Shown here one piece after another: positions 1 to 6,297 of a DNA stretch of 7,705 bases. Each line of letters opens with the position of its first letter. Within the stretch, counting starts at the first letter, position 1. The position numbers and the translations under genes were made by a program. Location: positions 1-7,705 of the forward strand of contig CACXED010000295.1 in assembly GCA_902766575.1 (NCBI GenBank), read 5' to 3'. The stretch is from an uncultured Ruminococcus sp. Its GTDB lineage: Bacteria; Bacillota; Clostridia; Oscillospirales; CAG-272. The notes beneath the pieces were generated by a model, which was not told the DNA's origin, did no database searches, and worked only from the letters and a program-made list of their open reading frames with translations.

Positions 1-1
1 C

Positions 2-724
2 AACGCTTTCCGCGTCTGCTTCACCGACCCGCTTCAGGGCGTCGCTATGGCTGACTACGCTTACAACACCCTCGGCTACAAGAAGGCGGCGGTTATCCAC
101 AATCAGGACGACGACTACAGCACCGGTATGTACAAGGCTTTCGTCGAGGAGTTCAAGAAGCTCGGCGGCAAGATCGCTGAGGACGTCTCCTTCGCAAAGG
201 ACGCTTCCGACTTCAGCGCTCAGATGACCAAGATCGCGGCTTCCGACGCTGACTTCCTCTTTATGCCTATCTACGCTGAAAAGGCGGCTCAGATCATCAT
301 CACCGCTAACGAGAAGGGCGTTAAGCTCCCGCTCCTCGGCGGCGACGGACTTGACGGTATCCTTGAGTACCTAACCGGCGACAACGCAAAGCTCTGCGAG
401 GGTCTTATCTACCTCACTCCCTTCGTTTCGACCGACGCTGATCCCAAGGTTCAGGCCTTCACCGAGACCTACACCAAGAAGTACGGCAAGGCTCCCGACC
501 AGTTCGCGGCTGACGCTTACGACGCGGTATATCTCGCAAAGCTCGCGATAGAGAAGACCGGCTGCACCGATCCGACTAAGCTTGACAATGCCGCTCTCGT
601 CGCAGCAATGACTCAGATCGAGCTCGACGGTCTGACCGGAAAGATGACCTTTGACGCGTCTGGCGAGCCCAACAAGGGCGCTAAGGTCGCAAAGATCGAA
701 AACGGCACCTACGTCGCTCAGTAA
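2..724 (+). CDS. livK: Branched-chain amino acid ABC transporter substrate-binding protein, C-terminal part (5' truncated)
   Basis: The reading frame is open from base 2 and ends at TAA 722-724, giving the last 240 residues; the family is usually about 380-400 residues, so roughly 150 residues including the signal peptide lie upstream of the window. The sequence resembles the type I periplasmic-binding fold (Peripla_BP_6, LivJ/LivK): a FRVCFTDPLQG start of the second half, a strand-turn segment LGYKKAAVIHNQDDDYSTGM, then the EEFKKLGG helix, a segment on cycling Asp/Ala sites (ASDADFLFMPIY) and the hinge return AADAYDAVYLAKLAI. The family binds leucine, isoleucine, valine or related amides outside the membrane and hands them to LivHM. 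In this organism it would be a lipoprotein, but the lipobox is not visible. It sits directly before livH, which supports the call. The ligand cannot be told from the sequence (LivJ or LivK type, or urea/amide type). The ATG at 47 is internal, not the true start. Confidence 0.93.
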   Translation, partial: NAFRVCFTDPLQGVAMADYAYNTLGYKKAAVIHNQDDDYSTGMYKAFVEEFKKLGGKIAEDVSFAKDASDFSAQMTKIAASDADFLFMPIYAEKAAQIIITANEKGVKLPLLGGDGLDGILEYLTGDNAKLCEGLIYLTPFVSTDADPKVQAFTETYTKKYGKAPDQFAADAYDAVYLAKLAIEKTGCTDPTKLDNAALVAAMTQIELDGLTGKMTFDASGEPNKGAKVAKIENGTYVAQ

Positions 725-743
725 TCAGGCAAATCAGGCAAAT
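723..743 (+). repeat. Short tandem repeat (2 x 9 bp) at the livK stop codon
   Basis: The 9-mer AATCAGGCA occurs at 723-731 and again at 732-740, followed by AAT, so two and a third copies run directly out of the stop codon. It is too short and too few in copies to be a CRISPR or a tandem-repeat locus. It may reflect slippage in non-coding DNA. Confidence 0.6.
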
Positions 744-758
744 AATTGATATCCGCTT

Positions 759-783
759 TCTCCGACGGTCAAACCGTCGGAGA
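759..783 (+). promoter_or_regulatory. Perfect hairpin in the livK-livH spacer
   Basis: A 10-bp perfect inverted repeat (TCTCCGACGG at 759-768, CCGTCGGAGA at 774-783) surrounds a 5-nt loop TCAAA. It lies 34 nt after the livK stop. The stem is GC-rich and would fold well in RNA, but no U-run follows (next bases TAAGCTG), so it is not a classical intrinsic terminator. Similar hairpins between receptor and permease genes of other ABC operons block 3' exonucleases or partly stop polymerase so that more receptor than permease is made; that role is an inference here. Confidence 0.7.
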
Positions 784-789
784 TAAGCT

Positions 790-856
790 GTTATCAGCGG
801 CTAATTTCAGCATTTCCGGAAATTTTCGCGGAAATGCTGAGATCAGTGCTGATAAC
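790..856 (+). promoter_or_regulatory. Long nested inverted repeat in the livK-livH spacer
   Basis: Two stems are nested: an outer 9-bp pair (GTTATCAGC 790-798 with GCTGATAAC 848-856) and an inner 12-bp pair (TCAGCATTTCCG 807-818 with CGGAAATGCTGA 829-840), separated by an 8/7-nt internal loop and closed by a 10-nt apical loop. All 21 stem pairs are Watson-Crick. No U-tract follows, so termination without a factor is unlikely. It ends 37 nt before the livH start, leaving the livH ribosome site free. It could be an mRNA-stability element, an attenuator, or a copy of a REP/MITE-like dispersed palindrome; the sequence alone does not decide. Confidence 0.72.
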
Positions 857-893
857 CTGATCCAGATCCAGATAATGAAAGGATTGTTCGCTT

Positions 894-1781
894 ATGCAAA
901 TGCTGATCTCCACAATTATAGATGGGCTTAACCTCGGGTCGGTCTACGCGCTGGTGGCGCTGGGCTACTCGATGGTCTACGGCATCGCCAAGATGCTGAA
1001 TTTCGCTCACGGCGACGTCATAATGGTCGGTATCTATGCGATCTTCGTTTGCCTTCAGATGAGCTCGCTGCCGGTATGGATAACTGCGATAGTCTGCGTC
1101 GCGGTCTGCGCTCTGCTCGGCTTCACGGTCGAAAAGCTCGCATACAAGCCGCTGCGCGATTCAACGCCGCTTTCGGTGCTGATCACCGCAATCGGAGTGT
1201 CCTATCTGCTCCAGAATGTCGCTCTGCTCATCTTCAAGTCTGACCGCAAGTTCCTGCAGAAGTTCATTGATCTCGGAAGCGTCAGCATCGGCGATATCGA
1301 GATACCTAAGATCTCCTTCGTGATCTGGGGAACGACTCTCGTTATTATGATCGGTCTGGATATATTCATCAAGAACACCAAGATGGGACGCGCGATGCTC
1401 GCCGTCTCCGAGGACAAGGGCGCGGCTCAGCTGATGGGCGTCAACGTCAACAGCACGATCTCGCTGACCTTCGTCATCGGCTCGGCGCTCGCCGGAGTCG
1501 CGGCGATCCTTTACGCCGCTAAGTACAAGAACGTCGATCCCTATACCGGCTCGGTATTTGGAATCAAGGCCTTCGCCGCCGCGGTTTTCGGAGGAATTGG
1601 CTCGATACCCGGAGCGCTGATCGGCGGATTCACGCTTGGACTCATCGAGGCGCTGACGATCGGATTCCTTCCCGACACGCTCACGGCTGCGTCGGACGGA
1701 GTCGCTTACGCTCTGCTCATCATAATGCTGATACTCAAGCCCTCCGGTTTGCTCGGCAAGAAGAAGATCGAGAAGGTCTAA
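894..1781 (+). CDS. livH: Branched-chain amino acid ABC transporter permease LivH
   Basis: This is a 295-residue integral membrane protein, full length for the LivH family (about 290-310). It forms the channel with LivM. About eight hydrophobic segments can be seen, e.g. around residues 11-31, 42-57, 61-78, 92-114, 141-159, 190-208, 227-257 and 268-282. Family motifs include the N-terminal GLNLGSVYALVALGYSMVYG, MLNFAHGDVIMVG (34-46), the cytoplasmic coupling loop GRAMLAVSEDKGAAQLMGV (165-183) that contacts the ATPases, and FGIKAFAAAVFGGIGSIPGA (222-241). The start at ATG 894 is chosen because AAAGGA (878-883) lies 10 nt upstream; a second in-frame ATG at 900 would be too far from it. The next gene follows after 12 nt. 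It is preceded by the hairpin spacer, so its expression may be lower than that of the receptor gene. Confidence 0.96.
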   Translation: MQMLISTIIDGLNLGSVYALVALGYSMVYGIAKMLNFAHGDVIMVGIYAIFVCLQMSSLPVWITAIVCVAVCALLGFTVEKLAYKPLRDSTPLSVLITAIGVSYLLQNVALLIFKSDRKFLQKFIDLGSVSIGDIEIPKISFVIWGTTLVIMIGLDIFIKNTKMGRAMLAVSEDKGAAQLMGVNVNSTISLTFVIGSALAGVAAILYAAKYKNVDPYTGSVFGIKAFAAAVFGGIGSIPGALIGGFTLGLIEALTIGFLPDTLTAASDGVAYALLIIMLILKPSGLLGKKKIEKV

Positions 1782-1786
1782 GGAGG
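1781..1786 (+). promoter_or_regulatory. Ribosome binding site of livM, overlapping the livH stop
   Basis: AGGAGG begins on the last base of the livH TAA and lies 7 nt before a GTG codon at 1794. This strong site decides the non-ATG start of livM and implies that translation of the two genes is coupled. Confidence 0.85.
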
Positions 1787-1793
1787 CTGCGAC

Positions 1794-2810
1794 GTGAAAA
1801 GTATCATCAATCGTAAAAATATCACAAGACTCGCGGTCGCCGTAGCGATCTGGGCGGTTATAGCGCTGCTGATGGCGACCGGTATTATGAGCCGCAGTCT
1901 TCAGTCGCTGACGATAAAAATCTGCTACTATGTGATGCTGACGCTCTCGCTCGACCTGATAGTCGGCTATCTCGGAGACCTTTCGCTCGGTCACGCGGCG
2001 TTCTACGCGGTCGGAGGCTACGCAGGCGGAGCGTTCGCGCTCTATACGAATCTGCCGTTCATTCCGACCTTCATACTGGCTCTGCTCATCGGCGGCGTCG
2101 TCGCGGCGATAGTCGGATTTCTGATCAGCAAGTCGATCCTCAAGCTCCGCGGCGACTATCTCGCGATAGTTACGCTGGCGTTCGGAGAGTTCATCCGCTC
2201 GTTCGTGAAGATTATTCGCGGGCTCGGCGGAACAAAAGGACTCATCGGAATTGAGAGCTACTCGAGCCGTATTGTCGGTTTCTCGCTTTCGTACATAGTC
2301 GTCCTGCTCGTCATAATCGCAATCTACAATTTCACCCATTCGAGATACGGGCGCGCGGTCACGGCTATCCGCGACAACGCGATCGCCGTCGAGTCGGTCG
2401 GTATCGACATCAAAAAGATGAAGGTGCTCGTGTTCACTATCTCGTCCTTCATCGCGGGAATGGCGGGCGTGCTGTTCGGCTTCTACAAAACGACGCTGAA
2501 TCCGTCCGACTTCACCTACAACCTCTCGATAGAGGTGCTGGTCATGGTGGTTCTCGGCGGAATGGGCAGCATACGCGGCTCAGTCATCGCGTCGGTCGTC
2601 ATAGTCGCGCTTCCGGAGCTGCTCCGCGGCGCGTCGGATTACCGTATGCTGATCTACGCCGTCGCGCTCATCGCGATGATGATGTTCAAGTCCAATCCCA
2701 AGCTGGTAAAATATACCGAGCGTCTGGGAGCGGCCGTGGACAATCTCAAAAAAAGCCTTACGCGCAAAGCCGTAAGCGACAAGCCGTCGTCCGGAGGTGT
2801 ATCGAAATGA
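1794..2810 (+). CDS. livM: Branched-chain amino acid ABC transporter permease LivM
   Basis: This is the second channel subunit, 338 residues, starting at GTG with AGGAGG 7 nt upstream. The membrane part has roughly eight to ten hydrophobic segments (e.g. 13-32, 44-60, 66-84, 92-112, 122-140, 164-180, 210-230, 246-275, 284-298). Family signatures are SLDLIVGYLGDLSLGHAAFYAVGGY (52-76), LRGDYLAIVTLAFGEF (118-133), the coupling helix loop SRYGRAVTAIRDNAIAVESVGI (183-204) and EVLVMVVLGGMGSIRGSV (247-264). The last 35 or so residues (303-338) form a hydrophilic Lys/Ser-rich tail predicted to be cytoplasmic; such tails vary in length in the family. Its stop overlaps the livG start by 4 nt (ATGA), so the two genes are translationally coupled. 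It pairs with LivH and is driven by LivG and LivF. Confidence 0.96.
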   Translation: MKSIINRKNITRLAVAVAIWAVIALLMATGIMSRSLQSLTIKICYYVMLTLSLDLIVGYLGDLSLGHAAFYAVGGYAGGAFALYTNLPFIPTFILALLIGGVVAAIVGFLISKSILKLRGDYLAIVTLAFGEFIRSFVKIIRGLGGTKGLIGIESYSSRIVGFSLSYIVVLLVIIAIYNFTHSRYGRAVTAIRDNAIAVESVGIDIKKMKVLVFTISSFIAGMAGVLFGFYKTTLNPSDFTYNLSIEVLVMVVLGGMGSIRGSVIASVVIVALPELLRGASDYRMLIYAVALIAMMMFKSNPKLVKYTERLGAAVDNLKKSLTRKAVSDKPSSGGVSK

Positions 2811-3568
2811 GCCTGCTTAAAGTTCAGAACCTCGGAATTACTTTCGGAGGACTCAAGGCGGTCGACAATCTCTCGCTCGAGATCGAAAAGAACGAGCTCT
2901 ACGGGCTCATCGGCCCTAACGGAGCCGGAAAGACCACCGTGTTCAATATGCTCACCGGCGTCTACAAGCCCACGACCGGAGAATTTTTCCTGAACGGCGA
3001 GAACCTGACCGGAAAATCCTCAATCGAAATCAACCGAAAGGGCATCGCCCGCACTTTCCAGAATATCCGGCTTTTCGGTAAGATGACCGTCGCCGACAAC
3101 GTAATGGTCGGACTTTACAATCAGATGCACTACAACCTCGTCGACGGACTGCTCCGCTCACCGAAGTATTTCGCGGATGAGAAGGAGTTCTCAAAGCGCG
3201 CGGACGAGCTGCTCGCCGTCTTTGACCTTTACGACGACCGCGACACGCTCGCGTCGAATCTCCCCTACGGTAAGCAGCGCAAGCTCGAAATCGCCCGGGC
3301 TCTCGCTACCAGTCCCAAGCTGCTGCTGCTCGACGAGCCGGCAGCCGGCATGAATCCGAACGAGACCGCCGAGCTGATGAAAACGATACGCTTCGTCCGC
3401 GAAAAGTTCGATATGACGATACTCCTCATAGAGCACGATATGAAGCTCGTCATGGGTATCTGCGAGCGCGTGACGGTGCTGAACTTCGGCACTGAGCTCG
3501 CGGCAGGCAAGACCTCGGTTGCGCTGAATAATCCGCAGGTAATCAAGGCGTACTTAGGAGACGACTGA
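2807..3568 (+). CDS. livG: Branched-chain amino acid ABC transporter ATP-binding protein LivG
   Basis: A cytoplasmic ATPase subunit of 253 residues, normal for LivG. Visible motifs: Walker A GPNGAGKT (36-43), Q-loop Gln85 in ARTFQNIRLF, an ABC signature in the degenerate LivG form NLPYGKQRKLEIARAL (151-166) instead of LSGGQ, Walker B KLLLLDEP (171-178) with catalytic Glu177, and the switch His in LLIEHDM (His210). The MNPNE stretch after Walker B and the C-terminal VIKAYLGDD, a LivG/LivF hallmark, separate it from general amino-acid ATPases. The ribosome site GGAGGT (2793-2798) lies 8 nt before the ATG, inside livM. Together with LivF it forms the nucleotide-binding heterodimer; here LivG has the complete catalytic switch and LivF does not. 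Confidence 0.97.
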   Translation: MSLLKVQNLGITFGGLKAVDNLSLEIEKNELYGLIGPNGAGKTTVFNMLTGVYKPTTGEFFLNGENLTGKSSIEINRKGIARTFQNIRLFGKMTVADNVMVGLYNQMHYNLVDGLLRSPKYFADEKEFSKRADELLAVFDLYDDRDTLASNLPYGKQRKLEIARALATSPKLLLLDEPAAGMNPNETAELMKTIRFVREKFDMTILLIEHDMKLVMGICERVTVLNFGTELAAGKTSVALNNPQVIKAYLGDD

Positions 3569-3569
3569 T

Positions 3570-4283
3570 ATGAGCGAAATGTTAAAAATTACCGACCTCA
3601 AGGTCAATTACGGCATGATACAGGCGATAAAAGGTATCAGCTTCTACGTCAACGAGGGCGAGATCGTCGCGCTCATCGGCGCTAACGGCGCGGGCAAGAC
3701 GACCACGCTCCACACGATAACCGGTCTTGTCCCGGCAAAGTCCGGCTCGATCGAGTTCGAGGGAAAGGAGCTCACCAAAATCCCCGCGCACAAGATCGTC
3801 AGCATGGGAATGAGCCACGTTCCCGAGGGCAGACGCATTTTCCAGGAGCTCACCGTCTACGACAATCTGCTGATGGGCGCGTTCACCCGCAAGGACAAGA
3901 ACGAGCTCCGCGACTCGATAAAGACCGTCTACAAGCATTTCCCGCGGCTTGAGGAGCGCAAGAATCAGATCGCCGGAACGCTCTCGGGCGGCGAGCAGCA
4001 GATGCTCGCGATGGGGCGCGCGCTGATGTCGAAACCGAGGATACTTCTGCTCGACGAGCCGTCGATGGGACTTTCGCCGCTCTACGTCAGCGAGATTTTC
4101 CACATCATCGAGGAGATCAGCAAGATGGGTACGACTGTGCTTCTGGTCGAGCAGAACGCGAAAAAGGCGCTCTCGATCGCCAACCGCGCGTATGTGCTCG
4201 AGACCGGAAACATCGCGCTCGAGGGCGACGCAAAGGAGCTCATGCAGAACGATTCGGTCAAGAAAGCATATCTGGGCGAATAA
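3570..4283 (+). CDS. livF: Branched-chain amino acid ABC transporter ATP-binding protein LivF
   Basis: The second ATPase subunit, 237 residues, full length. Motifs: Walker A GANGAGKT (37-44), the LivF-type Q-loop region VPEGRRIFQELTV (84-96), canonical signature LSGGEQQ (138-144), Walker B RILLLDEP (157-164), and the switch region LLVEQNA (191-197), where Gln195 replaces the usual His. That Gln is normal for LivF and is not a defect. It ends in KKAYLGE, typical of the family. The ATG is 1 nt after the livG stop with a TAGGAG ribosome site (3555-3560) 9 nt upstream inside livG; an in-frame ATG three codons on (MLKITDL) is a less likely start. It is the last gene of the operon: a strong terminator begins 3 nt after the stop. 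Confidence 0.97.
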   Translation: MSEMLKITDLKVNYGMIQAIKGISFYVNEGEIVALIGANGAGKTTTLHTITGLVPAKSGSIEFEGKELTKIPAHKIVSMGMSHVPEGRRIFQELTVYDNLLMGAFTRKDKNELRDSIKTVYKHFPRLEERKNQIAGTLSGGEQQMLAMGRALMSKPRILLLDEPSMGLSPLYVSEIFHIIEEISKMGTTVLLVEQNAKKALSIANRAYVLETGNIALEGDAKELMQNDSVKKAYLGE

Positions 4284-4285
4284 AG

Positions 4286-4310
4286 AAAAGACCTCGAAAG
4301 AGGTCTTTTT
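4286..4310. terminator. Bidirectional intrinsic terminator between livF and the convergent zinc-ribbon gene
   Basis: A 10-bp perfect stem (AAAAGACCTC 4286-4295, GAGGTCTTTT 4300-4309) closes on a stable GAAA tetraloop and is followed by one more T. On the minus strand the same element ends in a T-run from the A-tract at 4286-4289. It lies 3 nt after the livF stop and 4 nt beyond the last codon of the minus-strand gene, so it serves both transcripts. Confidence 0.93.
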
Positions 4311-4313
4311 CGT

Positions 4314-4748
4314 TTAACCAAGTATCGTGGAGAGGACAGTCAGAGCTATCATCAGCCCCCAGTTGATGAACAATAGTATTGTCTGAACAATGATCGACGA
4401 GCGTTCGGGTTCGTCGTAGTCGTCGGGAGTGCAGAGCTTTCCGAAATAATAGCGGCGCGAATAAAATCTGTAGAACTTGGTCGGAAAAACAAATCCGAAA
4501 CCGATTACAACTTCCGAAAGCACTGCGACCCATAAACCGAAAAACCGCTGAAATATCCCCATAACGACGATAGTTCCGATTGCGCTGAGAAACGCGAAAA
4601 CGGCGGCAATATTGAACCACATCGGCTTGACGAACTTAGGCTTGCCGGCGTAAGGCTCGCCCGTGTCGAGTGCATGGCCGCAAGAGACACAGGTTTTGCT
4701 ATTCGTTGGCTGAGCCGTTCCGCAGTTGGGGCATATCTTTCTTGACAT
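4314..4748 (-). CDS. Small zinc-ribbon, three-helix membrane protein of unknown function
   Basis: I do not recognise a named family. The chosen start is ATG at 4748-4746, giving 144 residues (MSRKICPNC...), because GGAGGT (4761-4756) lies 7 nt upstream; a longer frame back to 4787 exists, but that start would lie upstream of the predicted transcription start. The N-terminus has a zinc-ribbon pattern of two CxxC knuckles (Cys6, Cys9, Cys20, Cys23; CPNC and CVSC, 10 residues between). A basic/proline linker leads to hydrophobic segments at about 43-64, 70-90 and 117-140, with a polar Tyr/Arg-rich loop at 91-116 (YRFYSRRYYF, then acidic). Such proteins, common in Bacillota, are usually called 'zinc ribbon domain-containing protein'. 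The zinc ribbon would face the cytoplasm if helix orientation follows the positive-inside rule. It has its own promoter and overlaps a palindrome, so it is probably a single-gene unit. Confidence 0.85.
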   Translation of the reverse strand: MSRKICPNCGTAQPTNSKTCVSCGHALDTGEPYAGKPKFVKPMWFNIAAVFAFLSAIGTIVVMGIFQRFFGLWVAVLSEVVIGFGFVFPTKFYRFYSRRYYFGKLCTPDDYDEPERSSIIVQTILLFINWGLMIALTVLSTILG

Positions 4749-4757
4749 AAGCGTTAC

Positions 4758-4796
4758 CTCCGTAATGTGGTAATGATATTTTACCACATTGCGGAG
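4758..4796. promoter_or_regulatory. Large palindrome spanning the zinc-ribbon gene promoter, start site and ribosome site
   Basis: Arms of 16 bp (4758-4773 and 4781-4796) match at 15 positions, the exception being a T/G that still pairs as G-U in RNA; the loop is 7 nt. The core half-site is AATGTGGTAA / TTACCACATT. The palindrome covers the -10 box (4783-4778) and reaches into the ribosome site (4761-4756). As DNA it could be an operator with half-sites about two helical turns apart. As RNA in transcripts reading through from the upstream lipoprotein gene it could fold and hide the ribosome site. No U-run follows on the minus strand, so it is not a standard terminator of the lipoprotein gene. 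Confidence 0.75.
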
Positions 4797-4806
4797 ATTT
4801 TGTCAA
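4778..4806 (-). promoter_or_regulatory. Sigma-A type promoter of the zinc-ribbon gene
   Basis: On the minus strand a perfect -35 box TTGACA (4806-4801) is followed after exactly 17 nt by TAAAAT (4783-4778), one base from the consensus -10. Transcription should start near 4771, leaving a leader of about 22 nt that carries only the ribosome site. The -35 box begins 3 nt past the stop codon of the upstream lipoprotein gene. Confidence 0.82.
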
Positions 4807-4809
4807 GCG

Positions 4810-6270
4810 TTATTCGGGCAGTTTCGAGACGAATTCCTCTACAATCGTCTCCATGTTCGGAATCTTGGACGAGAGGTTGTTGTCCTCGGAATTGAACATA
4901 CCGTAGAAGATGCCGTCGCGGATTGCGCCGCAGAGCGTCGTGTCGCCGATATCGACCACACGCGCGTCGAAGATGATGTCCAGCATTTCGCGCGATTCCT
5001 CGTCGCGGATAACCTTGCCGTAGAGCACGACGTCATAGTAAGCCGGAATGACGGTCAGGCTCGAAGCGTAGTTGAAGTATTCCAGCACCGCTCCGGTGAA
5101 CTCGAGGTTCTGGTTAGTGACCGGCACTATCGGCGCGTTGTAGTAGGAGACGCGCGAATAGTAGCGCTCCTGCTCCTCGTCAAATTTCGGGTAGGGAATG
5201 ATGCCGAAGTCGGTCTCCATTGAGCGGAGCTGCTGAACATAGAAGAACGAAGCGTCCATGAACATCAGCTGGTCGTTCGTAAAGAGCTTGATACAGGATT
5301 CGGGAACGTCATAAAGCCCCTGATCCGACGGCTTGTAATAGGTCTCTGCTCCGTAGGTGATGTCGAAAATCTTGTTGAACACATTTATGAAGCGTTCCTC
5401 GCCAACGGCAAGATAGGGAATACCGCCGTCGTCCTTCTTTACCGCCATCTCGCCGGCAGCGATCCAGAAGTCGGGCAGCACCTGCTTGGGATGAGAAGCG
5501 TAGCCGTAGCTGTCGTTTTCGTCCATTTTTGTGTCGCCGTTGAGGTCGTTAGTCGCGGTCTTCATCATGCCGAGCATCGCGTCGAACGTCCATTTTCCGT
5601 CTCTGACGAGCGAGTAGATGTCGCCGACCTTGTAGTCCTCGGCGAGCTTCTTGTTGAATGTCAGCGCATAAGTCAGGTCGTGCGTGCTGGTCAGCATATC
5701 GCCGATAGCGATGTACTGCTGTCCCGCGAGCGTGAGCGACTCGTTAAAAGCTTTGTTCCAATAGGTCTTTTCAAGGTTGATATAAGGAAGCTCGGAGGTG
5801 GGGATTATAAGCTCCTCCTGCCAGAACGAGAGCGCGTCTGTGCAGCGGACATTCGCGATGTCGTACTCACGGTCTCCGGCTAAAATCGGCGTGCGGAATT
5901 TTGTAGCATTGTCTTCAAATACCGCTTCTTCGAGAGTAATTCCGAATCTTTCCTCGGTCATTCTCTGGCGCTTGTACATGGCGTCGTTCTGAGAATCGCC
6001 GTTTTCCTCGTCAACTACCATATGGTTGTTGACGCTCGCGTTTTCGTACATTGCGATGATAAACGTCTCGCCGTCAAACTTCACATCGTCAGGGATTTCA
6101 CATTCGCCGCTCATGTCCTTGGCGGTTGTGACCTCAGCGGCTGATGTGTCGCCGGAGGACGTTTGCTTACCGTCGTCGGTCTGGCTTCCGCAGGCAAGGG
6201 TCTGGGTCATTATCATTACCGAAAGCAGCAGAGCTGCTGCGATTCGACGCTTGAAGCTGGTTCTTTGCAT
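4810..6270 (-). CDS. Extracellular solute-binding lipoprotein (probable carbohydrate ABC transporter receptor)
   Basis: A 486-residue secreted protein of the size of family-1 type sugar-binding proteins. The N-terminus has a basic region (KRR, 7-9), a hydrophobic stretch (11-22) and a probable lipobox TLAC with Cys27 (Thr at -3 is unusual). A disordered Ser/Thr/Asp linker (28-58) follows, which would tether the domain to the outer face of the membrane. Family-like segments are DAMYKRQRMTEERFGI (96-111), REYDIANV (134-141), NKKLAEDY (206-213), GKWTFDAMLGMM (225-236), and DLNGDTKMDENDSYG (242-256), which has a calcium-loop-like spacing of acidic residues. Trp and Tyr residues are plentiful (e.g. 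Trp150, Trp171, Trp227, Trp269), as expected for sugar stacking. The start ATG 6270-6268 has AAGGA (6286-6282) 11 nt upstream. No permease or ATPase genes for it are in the window, so it may use distant partners. The upstream GH4 gene hints at galactosides; this is inference. Confidence 0.85.
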   Translation of the reverse strand: MQRTSFKRRIAAALLLSVMIMTQTLACGSQTDDGKQTSSGDTSAAEVTTAKDMSGECEIPDDVKFDGETFIIAMYENASVNNHMVVDEENGDSQNDAMYKRQRMTEERFGITLEEAVFEDNATKFRTPILAGDREYDIANVRCTDALSFWQEELIIPTSELPYINLEKTYWNKAFNESLTLAGQQYIAIGDMLTSTHDLTYALTFNKKLAEDYKVGDIYSLVRDGKWTFDAMLGMMKTATNDLNGDTKMDENDSYGYASHPKQVLPDFWIAAGEMAVKKDDGGIPYLAVGEERFINVFNKIFDITYGAETYYKPSDQGLYDVPESCIKLFTNDQLMFMDASFFYVQQLRSMETDFGIIPYPKFDEEQERYYSRVSYYNAPIVPVTNQNLEFTGAVLEYFNYASSLTVIPAYYDVVLYGKVIRDEESREMLDIIFDARVVDIGDTTLCGAIRDGIFYGMFNSEDNNLSSKIPNMETIVEEFVSKLPE

Positions 6271-6297
6271 GGTATCAGAATTCCTTTCATAATACTC

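Noticed and set aside
723..743. Direct repeats as a CRISPR remnant
   Set aside because: Two adjacent 9-mers with no spacers and no cas genes.
871..876. GATAAT as a possible -10 box for an internal livH promoter
   Set aside because: No acceptable -35 box 16-18 nt upstream (the arm of the palindrome lies there) and the start point would fall on the livH ribosome site.
746..931. 61-residue + strand frame in the livK-livH spacer
   Set aside because: It starts at TTG without a ribosome site, its sequence is made of the two inverted repeats, and it runs into livH out of frame.
1161..2339. 392-residue open frame on the minus strand opposite livH and livM
   Set aside because: It lies antisense to two certain genes, its product is an Arg/Asp/Glu/Ser-rich string without family features, and no good ribosome site was seen. 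It is explained by codon bias (few stop-generating codons) on the sense strand.
4195..4195. Loss of the switch His in LivF (Gln195) as a sign of an inactive ATPase
   Set aside because: The VEQNA form is the normal LivF state, e.g. in E. coli LivF as I recall it; the partner LivG carries the His.
4749..4787. 13-residue N-terminal extension of the zinc-ribbon protein
   Set aside because: The start at 4787 would be upstream of the predicted transcription start near 4771, and the strong GGAGGT ribosome site serves the ATG at 4748.
4789..5223. 144-residue + strand frame opposite the lipoprotein gene 3' end
   Set aside because: Antisense shadow of the lipoprotein coding sequence; Val/Arg/Asp-rich, no ribosome site or family resemblance.
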